NCBI GenBank assembly: GCA_015067255.1
Contig: SVMS01000002.1
Coordinates: 1-64,000 of the forward strand
Direction of reading: 5' to 3'
DNA length: 64,000 nucleotides
Origin: Oscillospiraceae bacterium
Lineage (GTDB): Bacteria; Bacillota; Clostridia; Oscillospirales; SIG519
Both the position numbers and the translations under genes were made by a program. The notes under the pieces are model-generated. The model made no database searches. It was not told the origin of the DNA and worked only from the letters and a program-made list of their open reading frames with translations. Below, in pieces: positions 16,197 through 24,810 of the stretch. The first letter of the stretch is position 1; each line of letters opens with the position of its first letter.

Positions 16197-17471
16197 ATGG
16201 AAAACAGATATGTTAAACATCTTATAATCGGTGCCGGTATCTCTGGCCTTACCTTTGCAAATTACTGTAAAGGTGATTATCTCATTGTCGAAAAGGAAAA
16301 TGAGGTTGGCGGTTATTGCCGTACTATAAAAAAAGGTGAATATGTCTGGGACTATGCGGGTCATTTTTTCCACTTCAATACCGAAGAGTTTAAAAGAAAA
16401 TTCTTGGATAAAATGCCTGCTGAGGATATTATCTATAACGAGAAATGCACAAAAATAGTGCACGATGACAAATTTATTGATTTTCCCTTCCAGACAAATA
16501 TTCATCAGCTAAATAAAGAAGAATTTATCGACTGTCTTTATGATTTATTCAATAAAGAAGAAAAGGACAACTACGATAATTTCCTTGATATGCTTTACGG
16601 CAAGTTTGGAAAATCCATTGTTGAAAAATTCTTAAAGCCTTATAATGAAAAGCTTTATGCTATTGACCTTAAAGAGCTTGATGTTGATGCTATGGGTAGA
16701 TTTTTCCCATATGCAGATAAAGAAGCTATTATCCGCAATATGAAAAAGCACGAGGTTAATTCTTACAATGCATCTTTCCTCTATCCTAAAAACGGTGCAG
16801 GAAGCTTTATTGATATTCTTTATAATGAGCTTGACAGCAAAAGAGTTTTGCTCAATACTGAGGTAACATCTATTGATTTTGAAAATAAAACAGCTACACT
16901 TTCTAATGGGGAAATTGTAGAATATGAATATCTTATCAATACTATACCTCTTAATAAGTTTTTAGAATTACCCGGTGGATACAACGAACTTATAGAAGAA
17001 ATGTCCTATAACAAGGTATTGGTATTTAATCTCGGATTTAATAAGCCTTCTGCTCTTTGCACTAAAGAGCATTGGCTGTATGTCGCAGATAAAAGCTGTA
17101 ATTTCTACCGTTGCGGATTTTATAATAATATACTCGGAAATGAAAATCTAAGTATGTATATTGAAATCGGATATAACAAGCACGCAGAAATCACAAGCTC
17201 AGATATTGAAAAGCAACTGAAACTTACCTTAGAAAACCTTAAGAAAATCGGCATAACCGACGATTTAACAGAATTAGTTGAATATTGCTCAATAATTATG
17301 GACCCAGCTTATGTTCACATTAATACTAAAACTAACAAAAAGCTTGATACCCTTAAAGCCGATTTTGCTGAAAATAATGTTTATACAATAGGCAGATACG
17401 GTGCTTGGATTTATAATTCAATGGAAGATTCAATGCTTAAGGCAAAGGAATTAGCTGAAAAAATCGGCTAA
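16197..17471 (+). CDS. FAD-dependent oxidoreductase (amine oxidase/UDP-galactopyranose mutase-like)
   Basis: A 424-aa flavoprotein. The N-terminal dinucleotide motif LIIGAGISGLTFA, the Glu of IVEKENEVGGYCRT and the following DYAGHFFHF place it in the protoporphyrinogen oxidase/UGM-like FAD superfamily. The C-terminus has a second FAD-contact motif (YTIGRYGAWIYNSMEDS). In polysaccharide loci such proteins rearrange or oxidise nucleotide sugars; whether this is a true mutase cannot be told. The ATG at 16197 follows AAAGGAG. A 17-nt gap separates it from the epimerase gene. Confidence 0.8.
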   Translation: MENRYVKHLIIGAGISGLTFANYCKGDYLIVEKENEVGGYCRTIKKGEYVWDYAGHFFHFNTEEFKRKFLDKMPAEDIIYNEKCTKIVHDDKFIDFPFQTNIHQLNKEEFIDCLYDLFNKEEKDNYDNFLDMLYGKFGKSIVEKFLKPYNEKLYAIDLKELDVDAMGRFFPYADKEAIIRNMKKHEVNSYNASFLYPKNGAGSFIDILYNELDSKRVLLNTEVTSIDFENKTATLSNGEIVEYEYLINTIPLNKFLELPGGYNELIEEMSYNKVLVFNLGFNKPSALCTKEHWLYVADKSCNFYRCGFYNNILGNENLSMYIEIGYNKHAEITSSDIEKQLKLTLENLKKIGITDDLTELVEYCSIIMDPAYVHINTKTNKKLDTLKADFAENNVYTIGRYGAWIYNSMEDSMLKAKELAEKIG

Positions 17472-17488
17472 TAACAAAGGAGAAAATT

Positions 17489-18595
17489 ATGAAAATAAAA
17501 GTAATGAGTATTTTTGGCACTCGTCCTGAGGCTATCAAAATGGCGCCTCTTGTTAAAGAACTTGAAAAAAGAGAAGAGATTGAAAGCATCGTTTGTGTTA
17601 CCGCACAGCACAGAGAAATGCTTGACCAGGTTCTTGAAACCTTTAAAATAACCCCTGATTATGACCTTAATATGATGAAACAGGGTCAGACACTTTCGGA
17701 TATCACTATAGGCGCATTATCGGGCGTAGATGCTGTCATTAAAGAAGCTAAGCCTGATATTGTGCTTGTTCACGGGGACACCTCTACAACCTTTGCGGGC
17801 GGTCTTGCCGCTTTCTACAATCAGGTAGCTATAGGACACGTTGAAGCAGGTCTTCGTACCTATGACAAGTATTCTCCCTATCCCGAGGAAATGAATCGTC
17901 AGATGGTTGACTGTATGACTGATATGTTCTTTGCTCCTACAGATTTAAGCCGTGACAACCTTTTAAAAGAAAACATTCCCGAAGAGAAAATCTATGTTAC
18001 AGGTAACACTGTTATAGATGCTATGAGTACAACTGTAGATGAAAACTACTCTCATCCCGAGCTTGAATGGCTTGACGGGGATAAAATGATACTTCTCACA
18101 GCGCACCGCAGAGAGAACTTAGGTGAGCCTATGAGAAATATATTCCGCGGTATCCGTAGAGTTCTTGACGAGGTGCCGGGATATAAGGTAATATACCCCA
18201 TTCATAAAAACCCCTTAGTACGTGCCGCTGCAGATGAAATTTTCGGTGACTGCGACCGTGTTAAGCTTATCGAGCCTTTAGAGGTATTTGATTTCCACAA
18301 CTTCCAAAACCAAGCGCATATTATACTTACCGACAGCGGTGGAATTCAGGAAGAGGCTCCCTCTTTAGGTAAGCCCGTTTTAGTCCTTCGTGATACCACC
18401 GAACGTCCCGAAGGTATTGCTGCAGGTACTTTAAAGCTTGTAGGTACAAACAGCGATGTTATTTACAACGAAACAATTCGTTTGCTTACCGACACAGCAG
18501 AATATGACCGTATGAGCAAGGCTTCAAACCCTTACGGCGACGGACATGCAAGCGAACGAATAGTTGATGCCATTATAGAAAAATTCAGCAAATAA
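17489..18595 (+). CDS. wecB: UDP-N-acetylglucosamine 2-epimerase (non-hydrolysing)
   Basis: A 368-aa enzyme of the WecB/MnaA family, interconverting UDP-GlcNAc and UDP-ManNAc. Diagnostic segments are FGTRPEAIKMAPLVKEL at the start, TAQHREMLDQVL, VHGDTSTTFAG, HVEAGLRTY, the Glu-rich PYPEEMNRQM, LTAHRRENLGEP, and LTDSGGIQEEAPSLGKPVLVLRD followed by TERPE. Length is normal. The ATG follows AAAGGAGA. It supplies ManNAc for the polymer or teichoic acid linkage unit made by this locus. Confidence 0.95.
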   Translation: MKIKVMSIFGTRPEAIKMAPLVKELEKREEIESIVCVTAQHREMLDQVLETFKITPDYDLNMMKQGQTLSDITIGALSGVDAVIKEAKPDIVLVHGDTSTTFAGGLAAFYNQVAIGHVEAGLRTYDKYSPYPEEMNRQMVDCMTDMFFAPTDLSRDNLLKENIPEEKIYVTGNTVIDAMSTTVDENYSHPELEWLDGDKMILLTAHRRENLGEPMRNIFRGIRRVLDEVPGYKVIYPIHKNPLVRAAADEIFGDCDRVKLIEPLEVFDFHNFQNQAHIILTDSGGIQEEAPSLGKPVLVLRDTTERPEGIAAGTLKLVGTNSDVIYNETIRLLTDTAEYDRMSKASNPYGDGHASERIVDAIIEKFSK

Positions 18596-18613
18596 TTAAG
18601 GAGCTACTACTAT

Positions 18614-19885
18614 ATGAAAGAGAAAATTTCCAAGCTTGTAAATGTCTATAAGAAATACGGATTTATAGGCTTTATGAAAAAATTATACGCTTATATAGTA
18701 GCTAACTATCTCAATAAAATCAGCTTTGCGGTGTTCTTCAACCCTAAGAAATACCGTGTGATGCTTCGTGAGATACTCAACTCTTCGGATATTGAGCGAA
18801 TTGTTCTTTGGAGAAGCAGCTTTGGATATAATGTTCCCCTTTTTCAAAGACCTCAGCATATTGCAAATAATCTTGTAAAAAACGGTTGTCTGGTGCTTTA
18901 CGAGGTTACCACTATGACCGACAAGGTTAAGACTGTTAAAAAGTTTAAGGATAATCTTTATCTCATAAATTACAACAATATTCTGTTAAACCGTATTTTG
19001 ATGGATGAGCTGAAAAAAATAAATAAGCCAAAATATATTCAGCTTTATTCAACCGACTGGAAGCTTACAGTTGAGAGCATTGAAAACTACATAAAAGAAG
19101 GCTTTAGCTTTATTTATGAGTATATTGACGATATTTCTCCCGAGCTTGCAGGCACAAAAGAAATCCCTCAGAATATAATTGATAAATACAATTATGCTAT
19201 GGAAAACAAGAATGTTTACGTTGTAGTAACTGCCGAGCTTTTAAAGCAAGATGTTATTGCTCACAGAGGCGAAGAAAACCTTATTTTCTCTTCAAACGGA
19301 GTTGACTATTCATTTTTCCAAAGTTTTGACGAGGATTACGTATTTGAAAACGAATTTGAAGAAATTATAAACAAAGGCAAGCCCGTAATTTGCTACTACG
19401 GCGCTTTGGCAAAATGGTTTGATTATGACCTTATTAAAAAAATAGCTGCTACTGATAAATATTCAATTATTCTTTTCGGAATTAAATATGACGAGTCCTA
19501 TGATGAAAATTTAAATGACGAAAGCAATATTTATTTCTTAGGTCCAAGAGATTATAAGGTTCTTAAAAACTACGCAAGACGTTGCGATGTTCTTACCATT
19601 CCTTTTAAAATCAACAGTATAACAAGAGCTACAAGTCCTGTTAAGGTGTTTGAATATATGGCTCTTAACAAGCCTATTGTTACAACTGCTATGAACGAAT
19701 GCTACAAATACAAAAGCATTCTCATAGGCGAAAATCACGACGATTTTATGAATAAGCTTGAAGAGGCTTTAAGCCTTAAAAACAACGAAGAGTATATTGC
19801 TCTGCTTGATAAAGAGGCTCTTGAAAACGATTGGTCTATGAAAGCAAAAGCTATAACTGACCACATTTCAAAATACGAAAATTAG
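18614..19885 (+). CDS. Glycosyltransferase (GT-B fold)
   Basis: A 423-aa protein with an N-terminal amphipathic region (about 1-45) that could touch the membrane, a segment LWRSSFGYNVPLFQRPQHIA typical of glycosyltransferases encoded with polysaccharide exporters, and a C-terminal donor-binding half with VICYYGALAKWFDYDLIKKI and LTIPFKINSITRATSPVKVF followed by EYMALNKPIV. The ATG at 18614 lies 10 nt after AAGGAG. It is the last gene of the locus, and a long non-coding stretch follows. Confidence 0.82.
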   Translation: MKEKISKLVNVYKKYGFIGFMKKLYAYIVANYLNKISFAVFFNPKKYRVMLREILNSSDIERIVLWRSSFGYNVPLFQRPQHIANNLVKNGCLVLYEVTTMTDKVKTVKKFKDNLYLINYNNILLNRILMDELKKINKPKYIQLYSTDWKLTVESIENYIKEGFSFIYEYIDDISPELAGTKEIPQNIIDKYNYAMENKNVYVVVTAELLKQDVIAHRGEENLIFSSNGVDYSFFQSFDEDYVFENEFEEIINKGKPVICYYGALAKWFDYDLIKKIAATDKYSIILFGIKYDESYDENLNDESNIYFLGPRDYKVLKNYARRCDVLTIPFKINSITRATSPVKVFEYMALNKPIVTTAMNECYKYKSILIGENHDDFMNKLEEALSLKNNEEYIALLDKEALENDWSMKAKAITDHISKYEN

Positions 19886-20021
19886 GGGCTGTAAAAAAAG
19901 CGCAGAGCGCATAAAACAAGTAAATAAAGTAACCGTATACCATCATTTAATGAAAGAAAGAGCAAAATTAATAGAAAAACATCTTTTTGCTAATACTTTT
20001 AATAAATATACGTTTCATGCT

Positions 20022-20104
20022 ATCTGCCAATTTCGCCCTCGGAGTACCTCTGTACACCGTCGGGTAACCGACGACAAGGCTTTGTCGTCGCGAAATTGAC
20101 AGAT
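20022..20104. repeat. Branched inverted-repeat element (related to the hairpin arrays)
   Basis: ATCTGCCAATTTCGC (20022-20036) pairs with GCGAAATTGACAGAT (20090-20104), 14 of 15 positions. It encloses three small hairpins: GTAC-ctct-GTAC, CGTCGG-gtaa-CCGACG and ACGACAA-ggc-TTTGTCGT. The gap 19886-20239 also holds a GCGC-aga-GCGC palindrome near 19905, the terminator at 20134 and the RBS hairpin at 20184. The remaining AT-rich sequence shows no gene. Confidence 0.65.
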
Positions 20105-20133
20105 TCTGCACATTTTTTCCTATCCCCTAACCA

Positions 20134-20173
20134 AAAGAGGCTGTAAAAAACTTTCGTTTTTTACAGCCTCTTT
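20134..20173 (+). terminator. Intrinsic terminator
   Basis: AAAGAGGCTGTAAAAAAC pairs with GTTTTTTACAGCCTCTTT, a very stable stem with a short loop. It can act in both directions and ends the polysaccharide locus transcript. Confidence 0.85.
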
Positions 20174-20183
20174 GAATAATAAA

Positions 20184-20236
20184 TTTTTCTCCTGTGAAAA
20201 ATATAAAATAAAAAACTTTATTTTTCAGGAGAAAAA
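20184..20236 (+). promoter_or_regulatory. Inverted repeat sequestering the Shine-Dalgarno site of the bile salt hydrolase gene
   Basis: TTTTTCTCCTGTGAAAAATA (20184-20203) is complementary, apart from a 2-nt bulge, to TATTTTTC plus AGGAGAAAAA (20219-20236). The Shine-Dalgarno AGGAG (20227-20231) lies inside the stem, 8 nt before the ATG, so translation may depend on opening this hairpin. Confidence 0.55.
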
Positions 20237-20239
20237 AAT

Positions 20240-21214
20240 ATGTGTACGGCAATAAATTATAAAACAAAGGACTTTTATTTTGGAAGAACTTTAGATTACG
20301 ACTTTTCCTATTTTGAAGAAATTACAATAACACCTCGCAATTATCCCTTTAAATTTAAGCATATACAGACTATTAAAAATCACTATGCATTGATAGGAGT
20401 TGCCTATGTTAAGGACTCTTATCCCCTTTATTACGATGCCATCAATGAAAAAGGACTTGCTATGGCGGGACTAAATTTTGTAGGAAGCGCCTTTTATCCT
20501 TCTGAAAAGGAAAACAGAGATAATATTGCCCCTTTTGAATTTATTCCTTTTATTCTCTCACAGTGTTCCTGTATAAATGAAGTTAAAGCCTTATTAGAAA
20601 AAATAAATCTTGTAAATACACCTTTCAGTAACAAACTGCCTTTGGCACAGCTTCATTGGCTTATATCCGATAAAAACGAAGCTATAACTGTTGAAGCTGT
20701 AAAAGAAGGTATAAAAATTTATCAAAACCCTGTAGGTGTATTGACAAACAATCCCCCTTTTAACGAACAGCTGTTCCAATTAAACAATTATATGCATTTA
20801 TCGCCAAAAGACCCTCAAAACAATTTTTCTCATAAGCTGTCATTACAGCAGTACAGTCGTGGTATGGGTGCATTGGGACTTCCCGGTGATTTATCTTCTC
20901 AATCCCGTTTTGTCAGAGCCTCTTTTGTTAAAATGAATTCAGTTTCCGACAACTCGGAAGAGGACAGTGTAAATCAATTTTTTCATATTTTATCCTCTGT
21001 ACAACAGCAAAGAGGCTGTTGTGATGTTGGCAATTCAAATTTTGAAATAACCATTTACACCTCCTGCTGCAATGCCGACAAAGGAATTTATTATTATACA
21101 ACCTACGAAAACCATCAGATTACGGCAGTAAATATGCATAAAGAAAATTTAGACGGATTTTCTTTAGTGCGATATCCCCTTATAAAAAAAGAGCAAATAA
21201 AAGAACAAAATTGA
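20240..21214 (+). CDS. bsh: Choloylglycine (bile salt) hydrolase family protein
   Basis: A 324-aa N-terminal nucleophile amidase. After Met removal Cys2 becomes the nucleophile. The other family catalytic positions are present: Arg16 and Asp19 (FGRTLDYD), Asn79 (GLNF), Asn170 (GVLTNNP) and Arg223 (SSQSRF). The loop GLPGDLSSQSRFVRASF and the C-terminal GIYYYTTYENHQITAVNMHK closely resemble the Clostridium perfringens conjugated bile acid hydrolase as I recall it, favouring bile salts over penicillin V. No signal peptide, so cytoplasmic. Single gene; its Shine-Dalgarno site is buried in the hairpin at 20184-20236. Confidence 0.88.
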   Translation: MCTAINYKTKDFYFGRTLDYDFSYFEEITITPRNYPFKFKHIQTIKNHYALIGVAYVKDSYPLYYDAINEKGLAMAGLNFVGSAFYPSEKENRDNIAPFEFIPFILSQCSCINEVKALLEKINLVNTPFSNKLPLAQLHWLISDKNEAITVEAVKEGIKIYQNPVGVLTNNPPFNEQLFQLNNYMHLSPKDPQNNFSHKLSLQQYSRGMGALGLPGDLSSQSRFVRASFVKMNSVSDNSEEDSVNQFFHILSSVQQQRGCCDVGNSNFEITIYTSCCNADKGIYYYTTYENHQITAVNMHKENLDGFSLVRYPLIKKEQIKEQN

Positions 21215-21223
21215 ATATCACAG

Positions 21224-21252
21224 TTGAATTAAAGCATATAGTAATGTATAAT
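21224..21252 (+). promoter_or_regulatory. Promoter of the nitroreductase gene
   Basis: TTGAAT (21224-21229), 17 bp, TATAAT (21247-21252). It begins 10 nt after the bile salt hydrolase stop codon. Confidence 0.65.
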
Positions 21253-21277
21253 TAAATTAGATTAAGGAGGATTTTAT

Positions 21278-21805
21278 ATGAATTTTTCTGAAATAGCTAA
21301 ATTACGTCAATCCTGCCGCAGCTATGACAGCTCTAAGCCTGTGGAACAGGAAAAGCTTGATGCCATTCTTGAGGCAGGAAGGCTTGCTCCCTCTGCCTGC
21401 AACGGTCAACCGTATCATTTTACTGTTTGTCAAGGTCAGATTGCTAAACAGGTAGCTGCTGCTACTATGGATATGGGTATGAATAAATTTGCCGATAAAG
21501 CGCCTGTGCTTATTGTTATTTCAGAAATGCCCTATGTCAGAACTGCCGCACTAAGCTCTAAAGTTACAGGTAATGATTATCGCTCCATTGATATTGGTAT
21601 TGCCACTGCATATTTAACAGCAGAAGCAACTGCTCAAGGCTTAAGCACCTGTATTTTAGGGTGGTTTGACGATAAGAAAATCCGTAAGTTTTGCGATATT
21701 GATAATCCTGTACGATTGGTTATTACATTAGGATATGCCGCAGAAGATGATGTATTGCGTGATAAAAAAAGAAAAGATAAATCTGAGCTTATAACTGTTA
21801 TATAG
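21278..21805 (+). CDS. Nitroreductase family protein
   Basis: A 175-aa FMN-dependent oxidoreductase. Typical features are the start LRQSCRSYDSSKPVEQEKLD (FMN phosphate-binding RQSCRSY), GRLAPSACNGQPYHF, the helix DIGIATAYLTAEATAQGLST, and LGWFDDKKIRKFC. Length fits the small dimeric nitroreductases, which reduce nitro or quinone compounds with NAD(P)H; the physiological substrate is unknown. The ATG at 21278 follows AAGGAGG. It has its own promoter and is closed by a terminator. Confidence 0.88.
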   Translation: MNFSEIAKLRQSCRSYDSSKPVEQEKLDAILEAGRLAPSACNGQPYHFTVCQGQIAKQVAAATMDMGMNKFADKAPVLIVISEMPYVRTAALSSKVTGNDYRSIDIGIATAYLTAEATAQGLSTCILGWFDDKKIRKFCDIDNPVRLVITLGYAAEDDVLRDKKRKDKSELITVI

Positions 21806-21810
21806 TTTTA

Positions 21811-21853
21811 AAACAGCTGTAAAAAACGAAATGTTTTTTACAGCTGTGTTTTT
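21811..21853 (+). terminator. Bidirectional terminator between convergent genes
   Basis: AAACAGCTGTAAAAAAC pairs with GTTTTTTACAGCTGTGTTT. It lies between the nitroreductase (+) and the amidase gene (-) and can serve both. Confidence 0.85.
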
Positions 21854-21854
21854 A

Positions 21855-22820
21855 TCATTTAAGATATTTTGCACTTGCATAGCCTATAATCCCGCTATAC
21901 TTTACTTTATACCATTTAGTGTTTGTTTTTTCTATCAATTCAACCCTTGAGCCTTTTGGCATTTTCACAATATTTTTAGTGGGCTTACTTCCGTTCCAGC
22001 CTCCGCAAAGCCATAAAGGTAAAAGAAGCGTGCTGACTGTCAGATATGTTTTTTGGGTTTCAGTATCATTTGTTTTCATTAAATTTTCATAAAACATAAG
22101 TCCGATTATTATATCGCTGTCCAAACCGCTTAATGCCGCATAATCTTCAAATGCTTTTGATATTTTAAAGGTTTCATCAAAAACCCAGGAAGAAGGCGTT
22201 TCTCCCGTAACGTATTTACTGTTCTTTTTTATTTTCACTTTGTCCCCTTCTTTAAAGGTGTTTTCCTGTTTAGCTTCAAGCTTTAACTGCTCTACTATTG
22301 CTTCGGTAATTGCCTGCGCAAGCTTTTGATTATTCTCATATATCCATTTTGCAGTTTCATAAACATCGTGAAATTCCATTTCTACCAAACAGTTTATACA
22401 TTTAATCCTGTTTATGTAGCCTATATTTGCGCCTGTAGGATATGAGCCGTCTTTTATACCTCTGTCAACAGAAGGTCTGAGAGCTTTTATTTTATTTTGA
22501 ACCAAGGCTGCCCATTCCTTTGCTCCGACTATATTGGGGTTATAATAGGTTTCCGTACCGGTTGCGGTGGGAATTTTTGCACCGCTTGCGTTTGTATGAA
22601 TACAAATACACAAATCGGCTCCTGCCTCATTGACCTTTTCACATCCTATTTGATACGATGTCCATTCTTTTTTCGTTCTTAATACCTTTACATCATATTT
22701 TTTAAGCTTTTCCTCAATTACATCTGCAATCAGATTGCACTGCTCGCCCTCGTTGGTATTGCCGTAAGCATAAAGATTTCCAAATTGATTTGTTGGATAT
22801 AAATATACGCTTTTTGCCAT
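21855..22820 (-). CDS. N-acetylmuramoyl-L-alanine amidase (phage endolysin-like) with SH3 domain
   Basis: A 321-aa cell-wall hydrolase. Residues 1-190 are an Amidase_3-type domain of the variant starting VYLYPTNQFGNLYAYGNTNE, which lacks the classical GHGG zinc His. Zinc ligand candidates are Glu24 and His75 (CICIHTNAS), with an acidic CLVEMEFHD near 147-149. Residues 287-321 form a bacterial SH3 domain (GSRVELIEKTNTKWYKVKY) that should bind the wall. Residues about 225-285 are not recognised. No signal peptide, as in endolysins released by a holin, and the holin gene ends 3 nt upstream. Confidence 0.85.
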   Translation of the reverse strand: MAKSVYLYPTNQFGNLYAYGNTNEGEQCNLIADVIEEKLKKYDVKVLRTKKEWTSYQIGCEKVNEAGADLCICIHTNASGAKIPTATGTETYYNPNIVGAKEWAALVQNKIKALRPSVDRGIKDGSYPTGANIGYINRIKCINCLVEMEFHDVYETAKWIYENNQKLAQAITEAIVEQLKLEAKQENTFKEGDKVKIKKNSKYVTGETPSSWVFDETFKISKAFEDYAALSGLDSDIIIGLMFYENLMKTNDTETQKTYLTVSTLLLPLWLCGGWNGSKPTKNIVKMPKGSRVELIEKTNTKWYKVKYSGIIGYASAKYLK

Positions 22821-22823
22821 TTT

Positions 22824-23273
22824 CTATTTCTCCTCTTGTATATTTGTATTTTCCACCGTATCCTTAAGCTTTTTTATCACCTTTATAAGAAACGGCGGAA
22901 GAGGTACACCGATTTTATTTACATTTTCAAGAATTGAAATAAGCTCATTTACCACAAACCATATAGTAACTATTATTCCGAATAAATACGAGCTTGTAAA
23001 ATCAACCCCTATTTTTGCAAGTGCCTGTGATATTACCAAATCAGTAACAATCGCTACTCCTATAGCCAAAAGATAACAAACCTTTTTTACTATTCCCACA
23101 ACTCCTATGCGGCTGTTCAAGCAACCATCCTTCCAGGCGGATATAATACCTGATATGTAATCCATTACCATAACCGCCGCCAGCAATACAACAGGAACAA
23201 GCAGAGCATTGAAATATGCTGTTATTGTGCCTCCTATACCGACAACTGCTATCTTAACAAGCATTTGTTTCAC
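22824..23273 (-). CDS. Phage-type holin (holin_4/TcdE-like family)
   Basis: A 149-aa membrane protein with about four hydrophobic segments. The motif VMVMDYISGIISAWKDGCLN followed by SRIGVVGIVKK is characteristic of the phage_holin_4/toxin-secretion holin family. It ends in a charged cytoplasmic tail. Holins form membrane lesions that let an endolysin reach the wall; related TcdE-like proteins support toxin export. It lies between the tail-like gene and the amidase gene, all on the minus strand and tightly packed, which makes this a lysis cassette. Confidence 0.88.
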   Translation of the reverse strand: MKQMLVKIAVVGIGGTITAYFNALLVPVVLLAAVMVMDYISGIISAWKDGCLNSRIGVVGIVKKVCYLLAIGVAIVTDLVISQALAKIGVDFTSSYLFGIIVTIWFVVNELISILENVNKIGVPLPPFLIKVIKKLKDTVENTNIQEEK

Positions 23274-23313
23274 TTGCCGACACCTCCTGTGTTATTATAT
23301 ATCTCATTTTTTA

Positions 23314-24669
23314 TTACTCCTTTACTTTTATTAAGGCGAATTGCCAAAGCTTATTTGTATTATAAATATTTGTATAATTTGGAAAAACATCTATTTTAGC
23401 AAGCTCTTGTCCTAATTGAGAATCTGTTATGTCTATACTATAAGCGTTTTTAGCAGCATACATAACGGTAAGAGGATTTCCCTGCTGTGCTTTTTCTATC
23501 AGCCACTGCTGAAATTTTTGCTGTTTTTGCAAATTTGTATCTGTGCTTGAAATTATTCCTAAATCATATCTGAGCCTTATATAATCTCTATTTAATCCAT
23601 ATGGTTCATCTAAAGGGTATATTCCCGTTTGCGTCTGTGTGCTGTCAAATACAGGAGTATAAGAAAAATAATTTGTAATAACAGTGTTTGCTCCCCCTGC
23701 AATACATTGATTATTAGAAACCAAATAACAAACACAGCTTTCCTCGTTATTATACTGTGATAAATTTTCAAACTGCGGAGGTCTGTTTTCCAATAACGAC
23801 TCAGTATATGTTGTCATTCCTATATTCCTTACCAAGCTGACACTTTGATCGAGTTTAGCTATATAGTCAGCAATATATCTATTGTTGTTATTATCGGTAT
23901 AGCTTGGAACTAATTGTGACTCCTGCGGAAGCTTAATTCCGTGTAAAGCTGTTATGCCTGACAGCCCTATTTTTGCTAAATCTATATTTGTAATATAGGG
24001 GATTTTACCCTCGGTAAATTCAGGTATTGTATCATTTGTATAGACACCCTCGTATATTGCGCAGGAATTCATATCCATATACGTAGGTATACTTACATTA
24101 TATGAATAATAAATTCTTTTGACAGTTTTATTCTGCGGAGTCGTAAAAGTATAGCTATTCCAAGTGTTGTAACGGGCAAGAGACGGAGAAACATATTTTG
24201 TTGTACCGTCTGTATAATCGACTCTCATCACCACCCCATAACCGCTTGTCCTTTCCGTTTCATAATAAAGTGTCGTTTTTACGGTATAACGTGTATTTTC
24301 TTTAAATTTAATTGTAAATGAGTTAACCGGTGAGTTTACGCCTGATTTGAAGTATACACACTCTCTGCCGTCTTTTTCGACTTTTTCCACCACAGTCGGT
24401 GAGGCATTATAAGCCTTAGTGTACATTTCTTCTTTTGGAAGCAAATTTTTGCTTGTAATTATACTTTCAAAGTCATTGACTCCTATTTGCTGTGCGGGAT
24501 TGTCAAGAGTCGGTGCCTGCTCCTGCGTAGTAGAGCCGAATATAAAATAATTTCTCAAGCCTCCCTCAAGAGTGTTTTCAGCCTTTATATCACTTCCAAA
24601 ATAACTGCGAAACTTATTTTGATTTGCTGTGCAAACTGCTTTTTTTGCCATCAAAAGCCTGTTTAACAT
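23314..24669 (-). CDS. Phage tail-type structural or receptor-binding protein
   Basis: A protein of about 451 aa beginning MLNRLLMAKKAVCTANQNKF. Near residues 35-60 it has NTLEGGLRNYFIFGSTTQEQ followed by a PTLDNPAQQIG segment. This is the phrase seen in phage minor tail proteins that carry carbohydrate-binding modules. Residues about 90-210 look like a beta-sandwich, and the C-terminal third resembles a small helical domain (QKFQQWLIEKAQQGNPLTVM). The ATG at 24669 is preferred because AAAGGATG lies just upstream; a longer frame to 24708 has no site. No other virion genes are nearby. Confidence 0.65.
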   Translation of the reverse strand: MLNRLLMAKKAVCTANQNKFRSYFGSDIKAENTLEGGLRNYFIFGSTTQEQAPTLDNPAQQIGVNDFESIITSKNLLPKEEMYTKAYNASPTVVEKVEKDGRECVYFKSGVNSPVNSFTIKFKENTRYTVKTTLYYETERTSGYGVVMRVDYTDGTTKYVSPSLARYNTWNSYTFTTPQNKTVKRIYYSYNVSIPTYMDMNSCAIYEGVYTNDTIPEFTEGKIPYITNIDLAKIGLSGITALHGIKLPQESQLVPSYTDNNNNRYIADYIAKLDQSVSLVRNIGMTTYTESLLENRPPQFENLSQYNNEESCVCYLVSNNQCIAGGANTVITNYFSYTPVFDSTQTQTGIYPLDEPYGLNRDYIRLRYDLGIISSTDTNLQKQQKFQQWLIEKAQQGNPLTVMYAAKNAYSIDITDSQLGQELAKIDVFPNYTNIYNTNKLWQFALIKVKE

Positions 24670-24810
24670 ATTTATCATCCTTTCTTTTACTCTAAATTTA
24701 TCTCTCAAAAGTGCAATTTAGTGCAATGTTTTAAAAAACCTTTACGACTCTTGTTATTATTCTATTTTTATGATATTCTGTAATAAACACACCTTAAAGG
24801 AGCTTTCAAT

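Noticed and set aside
21855-24669. Complete prophage
   Set aside because: Only tail-like, holin and amidase genes are present; no integrase, terminase, capsid or att repeats were found around them.
24670-24708. Longer N-terminus of the tail-like protein
   Set aside because: The extension lacks a ribosome binding site, whereas AAAGGATG directly precedes the ATG at 24669.
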